Shown: positions 34,904-43,108 of the stretch, piece by piece | How the letters are laid out: each line of letters opens with the position of its first letter | How positions within the stretch are numbered: the first letter of the stretch is position 1 | Notes under the pieces: model-generated | What the model was told of the DNA's origin: nothing | The model's database searches: none | What the model saw: the letters and a program-made list of their open reading frames with translations, nothing else | Position numbers and translations under genes: made by a program | From: Sulfitobacter indolifex | GTDB lineage: Bacteria; Pseudomonadota; Alphaproteobacteria; Rhodobacterales; Rhodobacteraceae | DNA length: 64,000 nt | Direction of reading: 5' to 3' | Assembly (NCBI RefSeq): GCF_022788655.1 | Contig: NZ_CP084951.1 | Coordinates: 3,038,001 to 3,102,000 of the forward strand

Positions 34904-35905
34904 TCACAGCGCCGCCAGCGCATCCGCCAACCGTGCCGCCCCTTGGCGGAACGGATCAACGGCGGGCAGGCCCAGACGCTCTTCGACCTCTGCCAGATAG
35001 GCATCCGCCTCGGCTTCGGACATGTGGTAAGTGTTGACCGAGATGCCAACGACTTTGCAGGCGGGGTTAGCCACCTGCGCCAGCGTCAGGGCCACATCAC
35101 GCACGGCTTCCATGCTCGGCAGGCTGTATTCCGGCAGGCCGCGCATATGGGTCCGTGTCGGCTCATGGCAGAGGATCAGCGCATCGGGTTGGCCGCCGTG
35201 GATCAGGGCCATGGTCACCCCAGAATAAGAAACATGGAACAGGCTGCCCTGCCCTTCGATGATGTCCCAATGGTCATCATCGTTGTCGGGCGTGAGATAT
35301 TCCACCGACCCGGCCATGAAATCGGCAATCACCGCATCCAACGGCACGCCTTCGCCGGTGATTAGAATGCCGGTCTGGCCCGTGGCGCGGAAAGTGCTCT
35401 TCATGCCCTTTTCGCGCATCGCCTCATCCAATGCCAAGGCCGTGTACATCTTGCCGACCGAGCAATCGGTGCCCACGGCCAAGACCCGCTTGCCGCTGCG
35501 TTTTTTGCCGTCTGCGATCGGATACTCGACGCTGGGCACGCGCACATCATGCAGGGTGGTGCCATTGGCTACGGCAGCTGAGACCAGATCAGCTTCGTTG
35601 CGCAAAAGGTTGTGCAGGCCGGACGCAATGTCGAAACCCATGTTCAACGCCTCGATCAGCACCTCTTTCCATGCCGCGCTGATTTTGCCGCCCCGGTTCG
35701 CGACACCAATGACCAAAGTCTCTGCCCCGGCCTCACGCGCCTCGGCCAAGGTCATGTCTTGCAGTCCGAGATCAGCTTTGCAGCCGTCCATACGGAACTG
35801 ACCCACGGCATTGTCGGGGCGCCAATCTTTAATGCCTTGGGCAACCTTGGCGGACAGGGCATCAGGCGCGTCGCCTAAAAACAGCATATAAGGGGTTTTG
35901 ATCAT
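34904..35905 (-). CDS. dgcN: D-glutamate N-acetyltransferase DgcN (DUF1611)
   Basis: 333 residues from the ATG at 35905 (MIKTPYMLFLGDAPDALSAK), with GGAGG six bases upstream. DUF1611 proteins have a Rossmann-like N-terminal half and a P-loop-like AVGTDCSVGKMYTALAL in the C-terminal half, both visible. The family was shown to acetylate D-glutamate with acetyl-CoA in the DgcN-DgcA pathway. It is the first gene of dgcN-dgcA-dat and is divergent from mcl1 across 255 bases. Confidence 0.88.
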   Translation of the reverse strand: MIKTPYMLFLGDAPDALSAKVAQGIKDWRPDNAVGQFRMDGCKADLGLQDMTLAEAREAGAETLVIGVANRGGKISAAWKEVLIEALNMGFDIASGLHNLLRNEADLVSAAVANGTTLHDVRVPSVEYPIADGKKRSGKRVLAVGTDCSVGKMYTALALDEAMREKGMKSTFRATGQTGILITGEGVPLDAVIADFMAGSVEYLTPDNDDDHWDIIEGQGSLFHVSYSGVTMALIHGGQPDALILCHEPTRTHMRGLPEYSLPSMEAVRDVALTLAQVANPACKVVGISVNTYHMSEAEADAYLAEVEERLGLPAVDPFRQGAARLADALAAL

Positions 35906-35980
35906 GGCAAGCCTCCGGCATTGATTTGTCCGCATATTGCGCGCGAGAATACGCAAGTGCGTGGCGTTGTCGACGTGATA

Positions 35981-35994
35981 GCGCAATTTTGCGC
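35981..35994. promoter_or_regulatory. Inverted repeat in the dgcN-mcl1 intergenic region
   Basis: GCGCAATTTTGCGC has 6-base arms GCGCAA / TTGCGC around two bases. It lies 76 bases upstream of dgcN and 167 bases upstream of mcl1; either could be its target. A second GGCGCAATTTC lies at 36101-36111. Confidence 0.3.
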
Positions 35995-36068
35995 TGCAAT
36001 TCCGGCAAATTACCGTTCACCGCGCAAAAATCGTGCGTCACGCTTTACCGGCTGCAAATCGGCCGAAA

Positions 36069-36083
36069 TGCTGCAAGTGCGAA
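36069..36083 (+). promoter_or_regulatory. 15-base motif shared with the mcd promoter region (mcl1 copy)
   Basis: TGCTGCAAGTGCGAA here matches TGCTGCAGCTGCGAA at 43965-43979 upstream of mcd at 13 of 15 positions. Both downstream genes belong to the ethylmalonyl-CoA pathway. The motif lies 77 bases before the mcl1 start codon. A further GCTGCAA sits 17 bases upstream (36053). A shared regulator is inferred. Confidence 0.35.
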
Positions 36084-36160
36084 ATCCCCTTGCGATTGGC
36101 GGCGCAATTTCATACCAGAATGGCGAACCCTAATGAAACATTATTACCCATAGGTGCCCC

Positions 36161-37120
36161 ATGAGCTTTCGCATTCAGCCTGCCGCCCCTGCCCGTCCGA
36201 ACCGCTGCCAATTGTTTGGCCCCGGTTCCCGCCCGGCGATCTTTGAGAAAATGGCAGCCTCAGATGCGGATGTTATCAACCTTGACCTTGAGGACAGCGT
36301 CGCGCCGTCGGACAAAGACAGCGCCCGGGAAAATATCATCAAGGCGATCTCGGAGATCGATTGGGGCAACAAGACGCTATCGGTGCGGATCAATGGGCTG
36401 GATACCCCCTATTGGTATCGTGATGTGGTTGATCTGCTGGAACAGGCGGGGCCGCGCCTCGATCAGATCATGATCCCCAAAGTTGGCTGCGCGGCGGATG
36501 TCTATGCTGTTGACGCGCTCGCGACTGCGGTGGAAACCGCCATGGGCCGCGAGAAGAAGATTAGCTTTGAGGTGATCATCGAATCCGCCGCCGGCATTGC
36601 TCATGTGGAAGAGATCGCCGCGTCCTCGCCGCGTTTGCAGGCGATGTCGCTGGGGGCCGCCGATTTCGCGGCGTCGATGGGCATGCAGACCACCGGCATC
36701 GGCGGCACGCAAGAAAATTACTATATGCAGCGCGGCGATCAAAAACATTGGTCTGACCCGTGGCACTGGGCGCAGGCCGCTATTGTTGCCGCTTGCCGCA
36801 CCCATGGCGTGCTGCCCGTCGACGGCCCATTTGGCGACTTCTCGGATGATGAAGGTTTCCGCGCCCAAGCGCGGCGTTCGGCGACACTGGGCATGGTGGG
36901 AAAATGGGCGATTCATCCCAAGCAGATCGCATTGAGCAACGAGGTGTTCACACCCTCGGAAGAAGCCGTGGCCGAAGCGCGCGAGATTCTGGCTGCGATG
37001 GAAGAAGCCAAGGCGAAGGGCGAAGGGGCCACTGTCTATAAGGGGCGCTTGGTGGATATCGCCAGCATCAAGCAGGCTGAGGTTGTGGTGCGGCAGTCGG
37101 AGATGATCGCCGGGAGCTAA
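36161..37120 (+). CDS. mcl1: L-malyl-CoA / beta-methylmalyl-CoA lyase
   Basis: 319 residues of the CitE-like superfamily. Opening MSFRIQPAAPARPNRCQLFGPGS is typical of roseobacter Mcl1; metal and substrate residues lie in NLDLEDSVAP and SFEVIIESAAGIAHVE, and GKWAIHPKQIALSNE near the C-terminus is conserved. In the ethylmalonyl-CoA pathway it cleaves beta-methylmalyl-CoA to glyoxylate and propionyl-CoA, and can form or cleave malyl-CoA. The presence of mcd in the same window supports this assignment over citrate lyase beta. Confidence 0.93.
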   Translation: MSFRIQPAAPARPNRCQLFGPGSRPAIFEKMAASDADVINLDLEDSVAPSDKDSARENIIKAISEIDWGNKTLSVRINGLDTPYWYRDVVDLLEQAGPRLDQIMIPKVGCAADVYAVDALATAVETAMGREKKISFEVIIESAAGIAHVEEIAASSPRLQAMSLGAADFAASMGMQTTGIGGTQENYYMQRGDQKHWSDPWHWAQAAIVAACRTHGVLPVDGPFGDFSDDEGFRAQARRSATLGMVGKWAIHPKQIALSNEVFTPSEEAVAEAREILAAMEEAKAKGEGATVYKGRLVDIASIKQAEVVVRQSEMIAGS

Positions 37121-37137
37121 GCGCTTGTCGAAGACCG

Positions 37138-37156
37138 CCGGGGGCGCTGCCCCCGG
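37138..37156. repeat. Rhodobacterales-type intergenic palindrome
   Basis: CCGGGGGC and GCCCCCGG form a perfect 8-bp stem around GCT, followed by GGACCCCCGCGGGTATTTGAG. I recall near-identical short elements scattered through Rhodobacterales intergenic regions; only this copy is seen here. It lies between mcl1 and accA and may act as a hairpin. Confidence 0.55.
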
Positions 37157-37278
37157 ACCCCCGCGGGTATTTGAGAAAGGATGAAGAGGTAAGGGCGTGG
37201 GCCTGCCTGCCTTTCAAACCCGCGTTGCAAACCGGCGCGTTGCGCTCCATATAACAGGGCAACAAGCCGGAGCATGCA

Positions 37279-38241
37279 ATGACCCAATATCTGGATTTCG
37301 AAAAACCGCTGGCCGAGATTGAAGGCAAGGCGGAAGAGTTGCGGGCGCTGGCCCGGTCCAACGAAGAGATGGACATCACCGACGAGGCCCGCGCGCTGGA
37401 CAAAAAAGCCGCGGGGATGCTCGAAGACCTTTATGGGTCGCTGACGCCTTGGCGCAAATGCCAAGTGGCGCGTCACCCTGAGCGGCCTCATTGCAGAGAT
37501 TACATCGAAGCGCTGTTTACCGAGTTCACGCCGTTGGCCGGGGACCGCAACTTTGCTGATGACCACGCTGTCATGGGCGGGCTTGCGCGGTTCAACGACA
37601 CGCCGGTCATGGTCATCGGCCATGAGAAGGGCAATGACACCAAAAGCCGGATCGAACGCAACTTTGGCATGGCCCGGCCTGAGGGTTATCGCAAAGCGGT
37701 GCGTTTGATGGAATTGGCGGATAAGTTTAACCTACCCGTTGTCACCATTGTCGACACGCCGGGCGCTTATCCTGGCAAAGGTGCAGAAGAACGCGGTCAG
37801 TCTGAGGCGATTGCCCGCTCGACCGAGAAATGCTTGCAAATCGGTGTGCCGTTGATCAGCGTGATCGTCGGCGAAGGCGGCTCTGGCGGGGCGGTGGCTT
37901 TTGCCACGGCGAACCGCGTCGCGATGTTGGAGCATTCGGTTTATTCGGTCATCACGCCTGAGGGCTGTGCGTCGATCCTGTGGAAAGACAGCGAGAAGAT
38001 GCGCGAGGCCGCTGAACAGATGCGTTTGACGGCGGATGAGCTTAAGACATTGGGTGTGATTGACCGGATCATTCCAGAGCCCATGGGCGGTGCGCATCGT
38101 CATGCCGAAGAGTCGATCAAGGCAGTGGGCAAGTCGATCGAAGCCATGCTCAAGGAACTAGACGGCAAAGACGGCAAGACCTTGATCAAAGACCGCCGGA
38201 CCAAGTTCCTTGAGATGGGGCGCAAAGGGCTGGCGGCCTAG
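37279..38241 (+). CDS. accA: Acetyl-CoA carboxylase carboxyltransferase subunit alpha
   Basis: 320 residues. With AccD it transfers the carboxyl group from biotin to acetyl-CoA, the first committed step of fatty acid synthesis. Typical blocks: [16 protein letters not shown] at the start, PRGHEKG-like [33 protein letters not shown] and [17 protein letters not shown] sequence ([20 protein letters not shown]). The stop codon shares CTAG with the converging acetyltransferase gene. Confidence 0.97.
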   Translation: MTQYLDFEKPLAEIEGKAEELRALARSNEEMDITDEARALDKKAAGMLEDLYGSLTPWRKCQVARHPERPHCRDYIEALFTEFTPLAGDRNFADDHAVMGGLARFNDTPVMVIGHEKGNDTKSRIERNFGMARPEGYRKAVRLMELADKFNLPVVTIVDTPGAYPGKGAEERGQSEAIARSTEKCLQIGVPLISVIVGEGGSGGAVAFATANRVAMLEHSVYSVITPEGCASILWKDSEKMREAAEQMRLTADELKTLGVIDRIIPEPMGGAHRHAEESIKAVGKSIEAMLKELDGKDGKTLIKDRRTKFLEMGRKGLAA

Positions 38242-38684
38242 GCCAGCCGCCGCCGAAAACGCGGATCAGGCGTGATTTGATCGAAACCGGCGGCGCGGTA
38301 GAACCCCTGCGCGCGCCGGTTCTTTGTATCTGTGGCGACTGTCATATAGCTGCAGCCCCGCGCTTTCGCGTGCTCTAGCGCGGCCTCCACCAGTGCTTTG
38401 CCGATGCCGCGCCCACGCGCAGTGTCGCAGACAAAGAGATGGTGCAGGTCCATCCCCCTTGCGCCGAATTGCAACTGCATTTGAGGGCAGAGCGCGGCAT
38501 AGCCACGCAGCCCGGTCGCGCCTTCGGCTACTAAGAGGGTCAGCCAGGGTGTGGGGTCAAGGCAGTCACGTTCCAGCGCGGCCAGCGTGAGTGTGGCGGT
38601 GTCACCGTGGTAGGCGGCCAGCGCATGGGCCAGATCGAGCACCATTGGCAGGTCGGATTTTTGAACGGGGCGAATTGGGGGCAT
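38238..38684 (-). CDS. GNAT family N-acetyltransferase
   Basis: 148 residues from the ATG at 38684 ([22 protein letters not shown]); a GTG at 38708 would add eight residues. The acetyl-CoA site motif A is clear: [31 protein letters not shown] spans residues 82-112, and [13 protein letters not shown] is motif B. Substrate unknown. The gene ends on the same CTAG as accA. The 293 bases between its start and the next gene hold no clear feature. Confidence 0.87.
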   Translation of the reverse strand: MPPIRPVQKSDLPMVLDLAHALAAYHGDTATLTLAALERDCLDPTPWLTLLVAEGATGLRGYAALCPQMQLQFGARGMDLHHLFVCDTARGRGIGKALVEAALEHAKARGCSYMTVATDTKNRRAQGFYRAAGFDQITPDPRFRRRLA

Positions 38685-38977
38685 GTCGTCTCTTTCTGTG
38701 ATTGCCACAGGGAGACAAGCAAAGCCGCGCTGTGGCGGCTTGTGGATATGGGTATAGGTGCCGCGCCGGTTAGGAGCGGGGATAATAGACTGTTGTGAGG
38801 CAGGTCTTTTCCATGAAACCTAGGTGCCCCCCTGCCGCGCAGCTGTCAAGCGCCGCATATGTGAGCCGGTGTGATTTGCATGCGGCCCCAATGCACCCGA
38901 TATTTATAGTACAGGGCGTCTGCGACACCCCTGTGCCGCCAGATGCCCTTGTTGGTCACATCAGAAGGGAGTCTGTC

Positions 38978-39289
38978 ATGTATAAACGTATTCTCAGCGC
39001 CGCCCTGCTCTTTGGCATGGCCTGCACCGGGCCACCGGCCTGGGCTCAGGCTCTGGCCTGCGCCCCGCGCGCGGGGCTCGTCACGAAATTGGAAGCCGAC
39101 TATGGCGAGACCCTCTCGGCGCGGGGGCTTCAGAATCCGAACGCGTTGCTCGAGGTCTTTGCCTCTCAGGAAAGTGGTAGCTTTACCGTGCTGATAAGCC
39201 GGCCCGATGGCATAAGTTGCATTCTATCGACCGGTACGCATTGGATGGTCGAGCCTGTCGTGCCGCCGAAAAAGGGCGCGGCGAGTTGA
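38978..39289 (+). CDS. Small secreted protein of unknown function
   Basis: 103 residues with a signal peptide (about residues 1-23, KRILSAALLFGMACTGPPAWA, cut before QALAC). The mature part has two cysteines (C28 and one in DGISCIL) that could form a disulfide, and a proline/lysine C-terminus. AAGGGAG precedes the ATG. I do not recognise the family. Similar short periplasmic proteins occur in roseobacters; that comparison is from memory. Confidence 0.72.
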   Translation: MYKRILSAALLFGMACTGPPAWAQALACAPRAGLVTKLEADYGETLSARGLQNPNALLEVFASQESGSFTVLISRPDGISCILSTGTHWMVEPVVPPKKGAAS

Positions 39290-39303
39290 GCATGGGCTGG
39301 CTG

Positions 39304-39954
39304 TCAGCTGGCCAGCATCCGCAGCCCTTGGGTTACATCTGAGCGCACCGCCAATCGCAGCCCCGGCTCATCACCGGCGCGCAGGGCGGCGATGATCAAC
39401 CGATGGAAATGCGGCGGCTCGGTCCGCCGCAAGCGACCATAGAGCGCGCGCATGGTGGGGCCCATTTGCAGCCATACGGTTTCGGCCATGGCGAGCATGG
39501 CAGGCGCTTGGGCGCGCAGGTACAACGTGCGGTGAAATTCCAGATTGGTGCGGATGTAGCTGACCGCATCGCGGTGGGCCACGGCCTCGGCGATATTGGT
39601 ATTGATCGTCTGCATCCGCTCGATCAGCGCCATATGGGCGCGCGGCAGGGCACGCGAGGCCAGTTCGACCTCTAGCAGCGCCCTGAGTGCTGCCAATTCC
39701 TCGATCCGCTCGTTGCTGAGTTCGGGCGTCGAGATGCGCCCCGAGGCCGACATCGTCAGCGCGCCTTCTGCCGCCAACCGACGCACCGCTTCGCGGGCGG
39801 GCGTCATCGAGACCTCATACTCCTTACCGATGCCGCGCAGGGTCAGTGCATGACCGGGCGGTAGATCGCCATGCATGATCTGGGCGCGCAGGCGGCGGTA
39901 GACACGATCATGGGCCAGCGGGGTGGCCTCGACAGGGCGGGGGCTTAGGTTCAT
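39304..39954 (-). CDS. GntR family transcriptional regulator (FCD type)
   Basis: 216 residues: an N-terminal winged HTH (VYRRLRAQIMHGDLPPGHALTLRGI, residues 17-41; then VSMTPAREAVRRLAAEGALT) and an all-helical FCD ligand domain with RTNLEFHRTLYLRAQ and the metal-binding histidines. Members respond to small organic acids. A perfect palindrome lies seven bases before the start codon. Target genes cannot be told; the downstream-facing neighbours are an unrelated small secreted protein and a Dabb protein. Confidence 0.9.
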   Translation of the reverse strand: MNLSPRPVEATPLAHDRVYRRLRAQIMHGDLPPGHALTLRGIGKEYEVSMTPAREAVRRLAAEGALTMSASGRISTPELSNERIEELAALRALLEVELASRALPRAHMALIERMQTINTNIAEAVAHRDAVSYIRTNLEFHRTLYLRAQAPAMLAMAETVWLQMGPTMRALYGRLRRTEPPHFHRLIIAALRAGDEPGLRLAVRSDVTQGLRMLAS

Positions 39955-39961
39955 GATGCGC

Positions 39962-39973
39962 TTGTGATCACAA
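39962..39973. promoter_or_regulatory. Perfect palindrome upstream of the GntR gene
   Basis: TTGTGATCACAA is a 12-base perfect palindrome immediately upstream of the GntR-type regulator and facing the Dabb gene. FCD-type GntR proteins bind short dyads of the form TNGTnnnACNA, which this resembles. Autoregulation is likely by inference. Confidence 0.5.
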
Positions 39974-40080
39974 AATCACCACCCGTCAAGCGCGGCATTT
40001 TGCTGCCCAGTACACGATCACCCGTTGTCCCGGACCCTGTGGCAATTTATCGGAGAACAAATCGCCAAAGGAGACGCGCC

Positions 40081-40374
40081 TTGACCAAACGAAACTTCAT
40101 CCGTCATGTTGTCTTTTTCTCAGCCAAAGACCCCAAAGACATTCCAACGATCGTGGCTGGGCTTTGGAAACTGGCCGATATCCCCCATTCGACGACTTTC
40201 GAGATCTGCGAAAATACCCGAGTCGATGCGCTGTCGGGTGATGTGGATGTGGTGGTCTATGCCGAATTCCCCGATGCCGAGGCCTTGGCCGCCTATAAGG
40301 CCCATCCGATCTATCAAGAATCCATCGATATCGTGCGGCCCCTACGCGACATGCGCGTGCCTGCGGACTTTTAG
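40081..40374 (+). CDS. Dabb (stress-responsive A/B barrel) domain protein
   Basis: 97 residues from a TTG start with AAAGGAG eight bases upstream (TKRNFIRHVVFFSAKDPKD). The RHVVFF opening and the C-terminal VVVYAEFPDAEALAAYKAHPIYQE match the Dabb ferredoxin-like fold, usually a dimer of unknown function. It lies 8 bases before pabB on the same strand and is likely co-transcribed. Its divergence from the GntR gene suggests it might be a GntR target. Confidence 0.82.
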   Translation: MTKRNFIRHVVFFSAKDPKDIPTIVAGLWKLADIPHSTTFEICENTRVDALSGDVDVVVYAEFPDAEALAAYKAHPIYQESIDIVRPLRDMRVPADF

Positions 40375-40382
40375 GGCCGGGC

Positions 40383-41519
40383 ATGGCTGGTCCTGGCGTC
40401 CTCTTTGACACTGGCCCGCTGGGGGGTGGCACGGGTTTTCGCGCGCCACAGCGGATCATCAGTGCCGAGACCCCTGCAGAGGTGCCAGCGGCCTTTGCCG
40501 CGCTCGAAACGGCGCTGGCAGAGGGCGCGTGGCTGGCGGGCTATGCAAGCTATGAGTTGGGCTATCTCGGGTCGGTCAAACTGCGTGATTTGATGCCTGC
40601 GGAGCGCGGGATGCCCTTGTTGCGCTTCGGGGTGTTTGATGGGCCGAAGCCGCACACCTTTCAGGATGACGTGTTTCAGGATGAAGTGGGCGCGGCCGGC
40701 CTGTCTGCCCTGACCCCGGATTGGGACTTTGCCCAATACGAGGCCGCTTTTGCGCAGGTGCAGGATTTCATCACTGCCGGGGATATCTATCAGGCCAATC
40801 TGACCTTTGGGATGGAGGGGCGTTTTACCGGCACGCCCACCGCCCTTTATGCCCGGCTGCGCCAGCGCCAGCAGGTTGAGCATGGTGCCTTTGTTGATCT
40901 TGGGGGGCCGGTGTTGCTGTCACGCTCGCCCGAGTTATTCTTTGCGCTGACTGCTGATGGCCACCTGACCGCGCGTCCGATGAAGGGCACCGCACGGCGG
41001 GGGCGGGACGCTTTTGAGGACGCCAAGCTGCGCGCCGACCTCGCCGCTTCGGAAAAGAACATGGCCGAGAACCTGATGATCGTCGATCTGCTGCGCAACG
41101 ACATCAGCCGGATTGCGGAAGTGGGCAGCGTCGAGGTGCCGAAGCTGTTCGAGATCGAGACCTATGAGACCCTGCATCAGATGACCTCGCGCATTACGGC
41201 ACAGGTTTTGCCAGAGACGCGCCTGACGGACATCTTCAACGCCCTCTTCCCCTGCGGCTCCATCACCGGTGCGCCCAAAATTCGCGCCATGCAGATCTTG
41301 CGCGCGTTAGAACCCGCCCCACGCGATGCCTATTGCGGCGCTGTTGGCTGGGTCGCGCCCTCAGGGGCGATGCAGTTCAACGTAGCGATCCGCACAGCGA
41401 CCTGTCATGCCGATGGGCGGCTGCGGCTGAATGTCGGTGGCGGCGTGGTGCATGACAGCACAGCCGAGGATGAATATGCCGAAGCGCTGCTGAAAGCACG
41501 CTTTGCGACCCTGCCCTAG
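40383..41519 (+). CDS. pabB: Aminodeoxychorismate synthase component I
   Basis: 378 residues, shorter than E. coli PabB, as is usual for the version lacking the full N-terminal domain. Chorismate-binding motifs: TAGDIYQANLTF, RPMKGTARRGRD, NLMIVDLLRNDISRIAEVG and FPCGSITGAPKIRAMQI, ending GAVGWVAPSG. With a glutaminase partner it makes 4-amino-4-deoxychorismate for folate. The lyase partner pabC is not the next gene; instead the gene meets a converging metallopeptidase gene at a shared CTAG. Confidence 0.93.
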   Translation: MAGPGVLFDTGPLGGGTGFRAPQRIISAETPAEVPAAFAALETALAEGAWLAGYASYELGYLGSVKLRDLMPAERGMPLLRFGVFDGPKPHTFQDDVFQDEVGAAGLSALTPDWDFAQYEAAFAQVQDFITAGDIYQANLTFGMEGRFTGTPTALYARLRQRQQVEHGAFVDLGGPVLLSRSPELFFALTADGHLTARPMKGTARRGRDAFEDAKLRADLAASEKNMAENLMIVDLLRNDISRIAEVGSVEVPKLFEIETYETLHQMTSRITAQVLPETRLTDIFNALFPCGSITGAPKIRAMQILRALEPAPRDAYCGAVGWVAPSGAMQFNVAIRTATCHADGRLRLNVGGGVVHDSTAEDEYAEALLKARFATLP

Positions 41520-42202
41520 AACCGATAGCGGTGCAGCGCGCCGCCATTGTCGCGCAGCCATTGCCGGGGGGCCTGATAGTCCCCGTAAATCCGCGTGACC
41601 TCGGCCCAGAACGCCGGCGAGTGGTTCATCTGCGCCAAATGCGCGACCTCGTGGGCGGCAACGTAGTCCAGCACCTCAGGCGGCGTCATAATCAGCCGCC
41701 AAGAAAACATCAGCCCGCCGTCACTGGTGCATGATCCCCAGCGTGACCGCGTGTCGCGCAGGGTGATGCGGCTGTAGGACCTTCCCAGCAGGGCGGCATA
41801 GTCGTCACAGGCGCCAGCCAACCGATCCCGCGCCACTTCGCGCAGATGCGCCGCAAGACGTTTGCCAATGCTGTCGTCCGGACCGGGCACGAGAATCTCT
41901 TCGGGACCGATCCGCACGCCGCGCCCCTGCCCGCCGCGCACCTTAAGAACCTTACCGCCCACAGGCAGCTCAGCCCCCGGTGCGACAATCACGTCTTCGC
42001 CCCGCGCGGCAAGGTGTTGGCGAATCCAGTCTTGCTTGGCCTCGGCAAAGGCCAGCGCCTCACGCTCGGCCAAGCGTTTGGGCATGGTCAGCGTCACCCG
42101 TCCATCCAATTGCGAAATGCGTAAAGAGATGCGCCGGGCACGGGCCGAACGGCGCAAGATCAACGGAATCGGCGGGTTGCCGGGCAGCACAGGGTCTTTC
42201 AT
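41516..42202 (-). CDS. SprT/YgjP-type metallopeptidase (DUF45, M48-like)
   Basis: 228 residues of the YgjP family. The zinc motif YVAAHEVAHLAQMNHSPAFW (HExxH plus a following His) is intact, preceded by the family block RSRWGSCTSDGGLMFSWRLIM. The N-terminal half is beta-rich (RRSARARRISLRISQLDGRVTLTMP). YgjP-type proteins are predicted peptidases; substrate unknown. Its stop shares the CTAG at 41516-41519 with pabB. Confidence 0.88.
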   Translation of the reverse strand: MKDPVLPGNPPIPLILRRSARARRISLRISQLDGRVTLTMPKRLAEREALAFAEAKQDWIRQHLAARGEDVIVAPGAELPVGGKVLKVRGGQGRGVRIGPEEILVPGPDDSIGKRLAAHLREVARDRLAGACDDYAALLGRSYSRITLRDTRSRWGSCTSDGGLMFSWRLIMTPPEVLDYVAAHEVAHLAQMNHSPAFWAEVTRIYGDYQAPRQWLRDNGGALHRYRF

Positions 42203-42313
42203 TACCGGAGCAACGTCCCTAGATAGTGGCCAAAGCCTTTGACAGTGCCCCCCTCATATGGCACTTGGCCGGAATCATCTACACGCAACAGCAATATTAT
42301 AAAGGGGTGTTTC

Positions 42314-42643
42314 ATGCCCAATGAAGAATGGGGAACCAAGCGCCTGTGCCCCACGACGGGCAAGCGCTTCTATGACCTCAACAAGAATCCGATCATCAGC
42401 CCCTACACGGGCGAAGAGGTCGCGGTCGACAATTCCAAGTCGCGCATGATCGCGGCGGATGCCGAGGATGCGGTCACAGCCAAAGCCAAGAAAGGCGATA
42501 AGGCAGACGACGATTCCCTCGTTGATGACGACGATACAGTTGATGTGGATCTGGATGATGATCTGCTGGACGACGACGATGATGACGAGGATACGGTTCC
42601 CCTCGACGATATCGCCGATGTCGCGTCAGACGACGACGATTAA
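42314..42643 (+). CDS. TIGR02300 family protein with acidic tail
   Basis: 109 residues from the ATG at 42314 (MPNEEWGTKRLCPTTGKRFYD), with AAAGGGGTG upstream. The family hallmark CPTTGKRFYDLNKNPIISPYTG is complete, with a single cysteine in the conserved block. The last half is almost entirely Asp with a few Val, Leu and Glu, likely disordered and binding basic partners or cations. No function is known for this alphaproteobacterial family. The gene is followed by tRNA-Ala. Confidence 0.88.
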   Translation: MPNEEWGTKRLCPTTGKRFYDLNKNPIISPYTGEEVAVDNSKSRMIAADAEDAVTAKAKKGDKADDDSLVDDDDTVDVDLDDDLLDDDDDDEDTVPLDDIADVASDDDD

Positions 42644-42736
42644 TTAATCGACGGCGGGGTCAATTTTCTGCTTGATCCCGCCTTCGGCAGCGCCTAGTTA
42701 GCGGCGCATAACGACCCGGATCACACGATCCACGAT

Positions 42737-42812
42737 GGGGCCTTAGCTCAGCTGGGAGAGCGCCTGCATGGCATGCAGGAGGTCAGCGGTTCGATCCCGC
42801 TAGGCTCCACCA
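42737..42812 (+). tRNA. tRNA-Ala(GGC)
   Basis: A complete cloverleaf: acceptor GGGGCCT pairs with AGGCTCC (one G-U), D arm GCTCAGCTGGGAGAGC, anticodon stem CCTGC/GCAGG with loop ATGGCAT, so the anticodon is GGC, then TTCGATC in the T arm and an encoded CCA. It lies between the TIGR02300 gene and the TauE gene. Confidence 0.97.
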
Positions 42813-42813
42813 A

Positions 42814-42834
42814 GCCTTTTGCAAAGCAAAAGGC
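42814..42834 (+). terminator. Hairpin immediately after tRNA-Ala
   Basis: GCCTTTTGC and GCAAAAGGC form a perfect 9-bp stem with loop AAA, starting two bases after the tRNA CCA. There is no T-run; it may define the 3' processing end or act as a terminator. Confidence 0.5.
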
Positions 42835-42840
42835 GTCGCG

Positions 42841-42869
42841 CGGCAGTCGCTTCGAAGAAGCGATGAGAG
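42841..42869 (+). repeat. Hairpin repeat downstream of tRNA-Ala (copy 2 of 2)
   Basis: Matches 1865-1893 (downstream of SRP RNA) at 26 of 29 positions, with a 7-bp stem TCGCTTC / GAAGCGA and loop GAA. One stem pair differs from copy 1 by T-A to C-G, keeping the stem. The rest of the gap to 43108 holds no gene I can support. Confidence 0.6.
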
Positions 42870-43108
42870 CGCAGCGCAACAATCCATACAAACGATACGA
42901 CGTTATCTCGCAACTGCAAACAATGCTTTGCGATCGGAACCTCAGGGCCACTACCTGCCTGCGCGTCGGCTATCCGACACTGCCTCTTGCCACTATGCCG
43001 CGCTCATGATGTGCATCGCCTAGAGCACACCAACCCTGACTAGATCACCAACCCGTCCGAGCGAGCAGGCGATGCCCCCGCGCGCCGCACGCTCACTAGC
43101 AGACACGC

